From: JAPLCX01 sp964460305
GTDB lineage: Bacteria; Auribacterota; Tritonobacteria; UBA1439
DNA length: 17,237 nt
Assembly: GCA_964460305.1 (NCBI GenBank)
Contig: CAYWRA010000057.1
Span: 1-17,237, forward strand
Reading direction: 5' to 3'
Both the position numbers and the translations under genes were made by a program. The notes under the pieces were generated by a model, which was given only the letters and a program-made list of their open reading frames with translations, searched no databases and had not been told where the DNA came from. Shown here piece after piece: positions 13,901 to 17,237 of this stretch (position 1 is its first letter; every line of letters begins with the position of its first letter).

Positions 13901-13999
13901 CCAAATAAATGACAGATGCCAAAGTACAAATGACAAATGAATTCCACATGACCGAATGGCAAAAACTCATCGTGTTTTGTCATTCGGTATTTGTCATTT
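13901..13999. repeat. Hairpin-forming heptamer repeats upstream of moxR
   Basis: Heptamers with an AATGACA-like unit run in phase at 13901-13942, and GTCATTC, GGTATTT, GTCATTT at 13979-13999. Because the two runs are inverted, they pair: AAATGACAAAT (13928-13938) with 13989-13999 exactly, and ACCGAATGGCAAAA (13951-13964) with 13975-13988 at 13 of 14, leaving a 12-nt bulge and a 10-nt loop. The hairpin starts one base past the stop of the upstream gene. Confidence 0.8.
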
Positions 14000-14000
14000 A

Positions 14001-14906
14001 TCAAGGTGTGGTTGCAATCGATTCCCGTATCTTATTCTTAAAGAATATCTCCGCCTTCCGGGCGCACTCCTCGATGCCGCGCTCGGCATCGCGGTCCTTC
14101 GCGTAACGCACCCTCTCGCAGAGCGCGTCCGCTCCCCCCTTCAGCTTCTCAATCTCCGCCGAGGAATCCCGTTCAAGATAGGCGGAAAGGGCGGCCGTAA
14201 TCCGCGCCCCGTATTCTCCCCATTCACCCGCCGTCTTCAATCCATGGGCGTCTTCCAGCATCGCCAGGGCCTCCACCGCCCCGCGCGACTTCTCTCTTTC
14301 CGCCGAGCCGGGACCCTCACACTCCGGCATCTTCGATTCTACGTCTCCGCCCTTCCGTCTCCTCGCGCGCATGCGCCACGCGGCGCCGAGGAGCGCGCCA
14401 CCCGCAATGACGAGAATGACAAGGGCGACGGTACGGCGCTCGACACGACGTCCCTCTCCAATCGTAATTTCCAGCCCCTCCACCGAGATGGTGTGGCTCT
14501 CGCCGTCCCCCACGCCACGGTATTTTACCTGAATCGCGGGGATCTTCTCCGCCCCCGGAGAGCGAGCTTTAAGCGTGTAGAGAAACGTAGTCGAAAAAAC
14601 CCGGCCTCCCGAACGGAACGCAAGCTCGTTGCGTTGACCGACCGTTAGGAGAGCAAGATGGGCGAGCATAGGGAGGGCCGGCTGCTCGAATACACCGGCC
14701 CGCAAGCCCTCCCCCCCGCTTATATCAAGCAACAGATGGACCGTCTCGCCTACGACAACCTGTTTCTTGTCCGCCGAGAGAACCCCTTTCGGCGGGGGGG
14801 CCGATACGGTCGTATCTTTCGCCCCCTCAGCAAGGGAGAGCCGAACGACCGATAGCGCCGTCCAGGCCACGGTTAGCCATACCACCCTGGAAATTCTTTT
14901 CCTCAC
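14001..14906 (-). CDS. Short BatD-like membrane protein (first of three)
   Basis: A 301-residue protein: signal peptide (1-26), beta-rich extracytoplasmic domain about 40-150 (KKQVVVGETVHLLLDI; TTFLYTLKARSPGAEKIPAIQVKYR), a membrane helix about 158-178, a basic stretch and a cytosolic helical tail (205-295). The tail reads AVEALAMLEDAHGLKTAGEW then CERVRYA (263-269), a weaker version of the CDLARFA/CDMVKFA module in the other two BatD-like proteins. The layout matches BatD but at half the length. The GTG start follows a GGGGGG run by 6 nt and lies 15 bp after the htrA stop, so it is likely cotranscribed with htrA. This tie of a BatD-like gene to htrA is the best evidence that the protease belongs to the Bat locus. 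Annotation beyond BatD-like would be speculation. Confidence 0.7.
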   Translation of the reverse strand: MRKRISRVVWLTVAWTALSVVRLSLAEGAKDTTVSAPPPKGVLSADKKQVVVGETVHLLLDISGGEGLRAGVFEQPALPMLAHLALLTVGQRNELAFRSGGRVFSTTFLYTLKARSPGAEKIPAIQVKYRGVGDGESHTISVEGLEITIGEGRRVERRTVALVILVIAGGALLGAAWRMRARRRKGGDVESKMPECEGPGSAEREKSRGAVEALAMLEDAHGLKTAGEWGEYGARITAALSAYLERDSSAEIEKLKGGADALCERVRYAKDRDAERGIEECARKAEIFFKNKIRESIATTP

Positions 14907-14921
14907 TCAAGGCCCCCCGAT

Positions 14922-16037
14922 TCACATGACCTTCTCGCCCTTCCGTCCGACAAGCACGTCGAGCGACTGCTCCTTGCCATCGCGCACGATCTTGAGCTTG
15001 ATGGCCTTCCCCGGCCGCGTACGGCCGATCTTCTCCATCAAGCCATCGGTATCCCTGACCGGCTGCCCGCCGCATTCACGAATCACGTCACCCACCCGGA
15101 GGCCAGCGGCGGCGGCCGGACTGCCCGGGATAATGGTAATGACAAGAGCTCCGGATGAATCGGGGAGTTTGAACTCCTCGGCAAGGTCCTTGTTCAGCGC
15201 CTGGATGCCTACACCCAGCCAGCCGTACTCGATCTCCTGTCCCTTCTTGAGCTCTTCCAGGACTTCCTTCGCCCTGTTCACGGGGAGGGCGAAACCGATG
15301 CCGGCGTAGGCGCCGGATGGGCTGATGATCGCCGCATTGATGCCGATCACCTCGCCGTTCAAATTGATGAGAGGTCCGCCGCTGTTGCCGGGATTGATCG
15401 CCGCGTCCGTCTGGATGAGGTCGCCGTAGTATCTCCCCCCGACGCTCGCACCGTCCAATTTCCTGTGCACGGCGCTCACCACACCAACCGTCACGGTCGG
15501 GGTGGGATTGTCCTCGAATATTCCGAACGGATTCCCGATGGCAATGGCCCACTGGCCTGGCCTCACGGTGTCGGAATCTCCGAGCTTGGCGGCAGTGAGG
15601 CCGGTCGCGTCGATCTTGATCACCGCCATGTCGGCACGGGGATCCTTCCCCACCACCTTCCCCTGGAACTTGCGCCCGTCCGAGAGCGTTACCTCTATCG
15701 CATCGGCGTTGCCCACTACGTGCTCGTTGGAAAGTATGTAACCGGAGGGGTCGATAATCACACCAGAGCCGATGCTGCGGCGCTCGAGAGGGATCTCGAA
15801 CAGCTTCAAGAATTCATCCATGTCATGATATGCCCCCGGCTTGCCGGCGTAACCAAGGACGCGGGCCCGCTGTATATTGTACACCCCCACCACGGCCGGC
15901 CCCACGTCTTTTGCGACTTCCATGAACGCCGCTTGCAGCGATGCGGCTTTACCCGCGGCGGCGCCCCCTCCTTCCTGGGCAAGGGCGCACGACAGCGTAA
16001 GAGATACGGTCAATATCGCCAACGGAACCCGTTTCAT
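14922..16037 (-). CDS. htrA: HtrA/Deg family periplasmic serine protease, one PDZ domain
   Basis: A 371-residue protease: signal peptide (1-20, ALA cleavage), trypsin-like domain about 35-265 and a single PDZ domain about 272-365. The catalytic triad is visible: His106 in SNEHVV, Asp136 in RADMAVIKI and Ser219 in GNSGGP. These enzymes degrade or refold damaged proteins in the periplasm, with PDZ binding exposed C-termini. One PDZ is fewer than in DegP and DegQ, as in DegS, but the N-terminus looks cleavable rather than a stable anchor. Cys17 precedes the cleavage site but the lipobox is poor. AGGAGG (16048-16053) lies 10 nt before the ATG. A 19-bp inverted repeat sits in its leader. The PDZ closely resembles the first PDZ of the upstream protein (WLGVGIQ versus WLGIGVQ; VRDGKEQSLDVLVG versus VRDGQEKTLDVTVG). 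Confidence 0.95.
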   Translation of the reverse strand: MKRVPLAILTVSLTLSCALAQEGGGAAAGKAASLQAAFMEVAKDVGPAVVGVYNIQRARVLGYAGKPGAYHDMDEFLKLFEIPLERRSIGSGVIIDPSGYILSNEHVVGNADAIEVTLSDGRKFQGKVVGKDPRADMAVIKIDATGLTAAKLGDSDTVRPGQWAIAIGNPFGIFEDNPTPTVTVGVVSAVHRKLDGASVGGRYYGDLIQTDAAINPGNSGGPLINLNGEVIGINAAIISPSGAYAGIGFALPVNRAKEVLEELKKGQEIEYGWLGVGIQALNKDLAEEFKLPDSSGALVITIIPGSPAAAAGLRVGDVIRECGGQPVRDTDGLMEKIGRTRPGKAIKLKIVRDGKEQSLDVLVGRKGEKVM

Positions 16038-16074
16038 GAACGTTTTTCCTCCTCTTATTCTAACCGGTATAAGT

Positions 16075-16143
16075 CAAATCGTTCAAGCCGGTTATGACGA
16101 CATAGGCGTCAACGCAACCAATGCAACCGGCCTGAACGATTTG
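16075..16143. repeat. 19-bp inverted repeat in the htrA leader
   Basis: CAAATCGTTCAAGCCGGTT (16075-16093) and AACCGGCCTGAACGATTTG (16125-16143) pair at 18 of 19 positions. The 31-bp spacer has its own TGACG/CGTCA pair (16095-16099 and 16107-16111). It begins 38 bp before the htrA start. There is no T-run on the minus-strand 3' side, so a terminator for the upstream gene is less likely than a leader structure or operator. Confidence 0.8.
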
Positions 16144-16150
16144 CAAAAAA

Positions 16151-16246
16151 TCCCAAATCCCAATGTTAGTAGTAAGCTATAAGCTAAAAAAGTGGCAAAA
16201 ATCAGCGTTTATCCGCGGCTAATTTTCCGTGTTTATCCGTGGTTAA
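16151..16246. repeat. Mixed short repeats after the PDZ gene
   Basis: TCCCAAA and TCCCAAT (16151-16164), TAAGCTA x2 (16173-16186), and GTTTATCCGCGGCTAA (16207-16222) repeated as GTTTATCCGTGGTTAA (16231-16246). The last pair is of the same type as words at 4066-4173 and ends two bases before the stop codon of the PDZ gene. Confidence 0.75.
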
Positions 16247-16248
16247 AA

Positions 16249-17237
16249 TCAGTCCGCCTTGATTACGAAAAACCCTCGCTGTGTCCGCACGAGGAATTTC
16301 TGACCCGGTTTAGCCTCCTTGATAAGCTCCTCCCATGCCGCGAGTCCAGACATCGGGCGGCGGTTCACGTCCAAAATGACGTCGCCACGCCTTAAGGAAG
16401 CCCTCGCTGCCGCACCGCCAGGCCGCACGTCGGCCACCAGGAGCCCCCGCGGCGTGGCGCTCATGTTAAATCGCAGCGCCAACTGCGGCGTAATCTCTTC
16501 CAGAACAAGCCCCAAGCCGACCTCACGCCCCTGCCCCCCTTCCATACGCGTGCCTACGGTGACGTCGAGGGTCTTCTCCTGTCCATCCCTGACCATGGAG
16601 AGCGCGATCTTTTTGCCGATCTCACTCTGCGCGACAAGGGCAATCAGCTCCCGTGGACTCTCTATCGCCCTACCCGCGAAGGAACGTATGACGTCGCCCG
16701 CCTTGATGCCAGCGCGTTGAGCGGGCCCGGAATCGACCACCATTGCGACCACAATGCCATGCCCATCGGCAATTCCAAATTCAGCCTGGAGCGCCGGCGT
16801 AAGATTTTGCACCCCTATGCCCAACCATCCCCGCGATTGCTCCACACTCTCTATGACGAGGGGATGCATCTCTCCGACCATCTGGAATGGCGCAACACCC
16901 TGGGCGGGCATTCCCGCCAGCCTTGTGTCCTCGGAATCGATCGCCCGTATGGATGTTTGCGGCACGGCGGCATACGGCACGTCCGGGGTCGGGACGTCGC
17001 CCGCACGAATGGACGTCTCCGTCTTCGGGGGCTTCTCACGCATGAGGAACACGCCGACCGCTATAGCCATGGCGGCGACCGAGGCAAAGGCGATAGCGGG
17101 CCTCCTCCCCCAGAAGAGTTCGCCAAACCATAGCCTCCGCGCCTCTCCCGCCTCCTCTTCCTCCCCCAGCCGTTCCATCACACGGGGGGTAAAAACGTTC
17201 CAGTAATCCTCAGGAGGTTGGGGCAAAGGGGGATTTT
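16249..17237 (-). CDS. Membrane-anchored twin-PDZ protein, possible anti-sigma factor, 5'-truncated
   Basis: The frame stays open to the window edge (N-P-P-L precede the TTG at 17226), so the true start lies outside. From the TTG the visible 325 residues hold PPEDYWNVFTPRVMERL (4-20), one membrane helix about 43-62, a linker, PDZ1 about 132-227 (RGWLGIGVQNLTPAL) and PDZ2 about 236-325. The segment before the helix resembles the linker between a zinc-finger anti-sigma domain and its membrane helix in many ECF anti-sigma factors; the zinc finger itself would lie upstream and is not visible. No protease domain is present. PDZ1 closely matches the PDZ of the adjacent HtrA. I infer a periplasmic sensor that binds misfolded protein tails and signals to a sigma factor, or an HtrA adaptor. 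PDZ calls are firm; the anti-sigma role is tentative. Confidence 0.75.
   Translation of the reverse strand, partial: NPPLPQPPEDYWNVFTPRVMERLGEEEEAGEARRLWFGELFWGRRPAIAFASVAAMAIAVGVFLMREKPPKTETSIRAGDVPTPDVPYAAVPQTSIRAIDSEDTRLAGMPAQGVAPFQMVGEMHPLVIESVEQSRGWLGIGVQNLTPALQAEFGIADGHGIVVAMVVDSGPAQRAGIKAGDVIRSFAGRAIESPRELIALVAQSEIGKKIALSMVRDGQEKTLDVTVGTRMEGGQGREVGLGLVLEEITPQLALRFNMSATPRGLLVADVRPGGAAARASLRRGDVILDVNRRPMSGLAAWEELIKEAKPGQKFLVRTQRGFFVIKAD

Noticed and set aside
13877..13936. 20-codon upstream extension of moxR
   Set aside because: It is repeat DNA; a good ribosome binding site precedes the ATG at 13876.
3050..16246. CRISPR array
   Set aside because: The repeats are 7-bp tandem units or single palindromes, with no 23-40-bp repeats separated by unique spacers and no cas genes.

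Overview
The window is a block of twelve genes, all on the minus strand, so transcription runs from high to low coordinates. Both end genes are cut by the window edge. No rRNA, tRNA or housekeeping marker is present. A periplasmic HtrA protease, a parvulin-family lipoprotein and a complete Bat (Bacteroides aerotolerance) set point to a Gram-negative-type bacterium. GC-rich genes, gaps full of short repeats and this gene set would fit an uncultured member of the PVC or a related candidate phylum, but that placement is a guess.

Layout in transcription order: (1) 17237-16249, a 5'-truncated, membrane-anchored protein with two PDZ domains whose N-terminus looks like the linker of an anti-sigma factor. 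(2) 16037-14922, an HtrA/Deg serine protease. (3) 14906-14001, a short BatD-like membrane protein. (4) 13876-12887, a MoxR AAA+ ATPase. (5) 12841-11960, a DUF58 protein. (6) 11858-10845, a parvulin/SurA-like lipoprotein. (7) 10691-9744, a second short BatD-like protein. (8) 9502-8504 and (9) 8502-7483, two VWA proteins (BatA, BatB). (10) 7415-6396, a TPR protein with a very long Glu/Lys/Gln tract (BatC-like). (11) 6062-4215, full-length BatD. (12) 3945-3160, BatE (TPR plus SH3b). (13) 3029-747, a membrane-embedded spermidine-synthase-like protein. The last gene, 457-1, is an N-terminal fragment of an F420-hydrogenase-beta/FrhB-type iron-sulfur protein that only appears when the minus strand is read to the window edge.

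Working model (inference): MoxR and DUF58 act from the cytosol on the membrane VWA/TPR/BatD/BatE assembly. The protease, parvulin and PDZ protein handle periplasmic folding and quality control. The locus therefore reads as one envelope protein maturation and stress module. Three separate genes carry the same BatD-like plan of signal peptide, beta-rich domain, one membrane helix and a cytosolic helical module.

The gaps between genes are as notable as the genes. Nearly all hold tandem repeats with a 7-bp period, but the unit sequence differs from gap to gap. They also hold several inverted repeats, including one palindrome found twice just after a stop codon, and a composite repeat found in two gaps.
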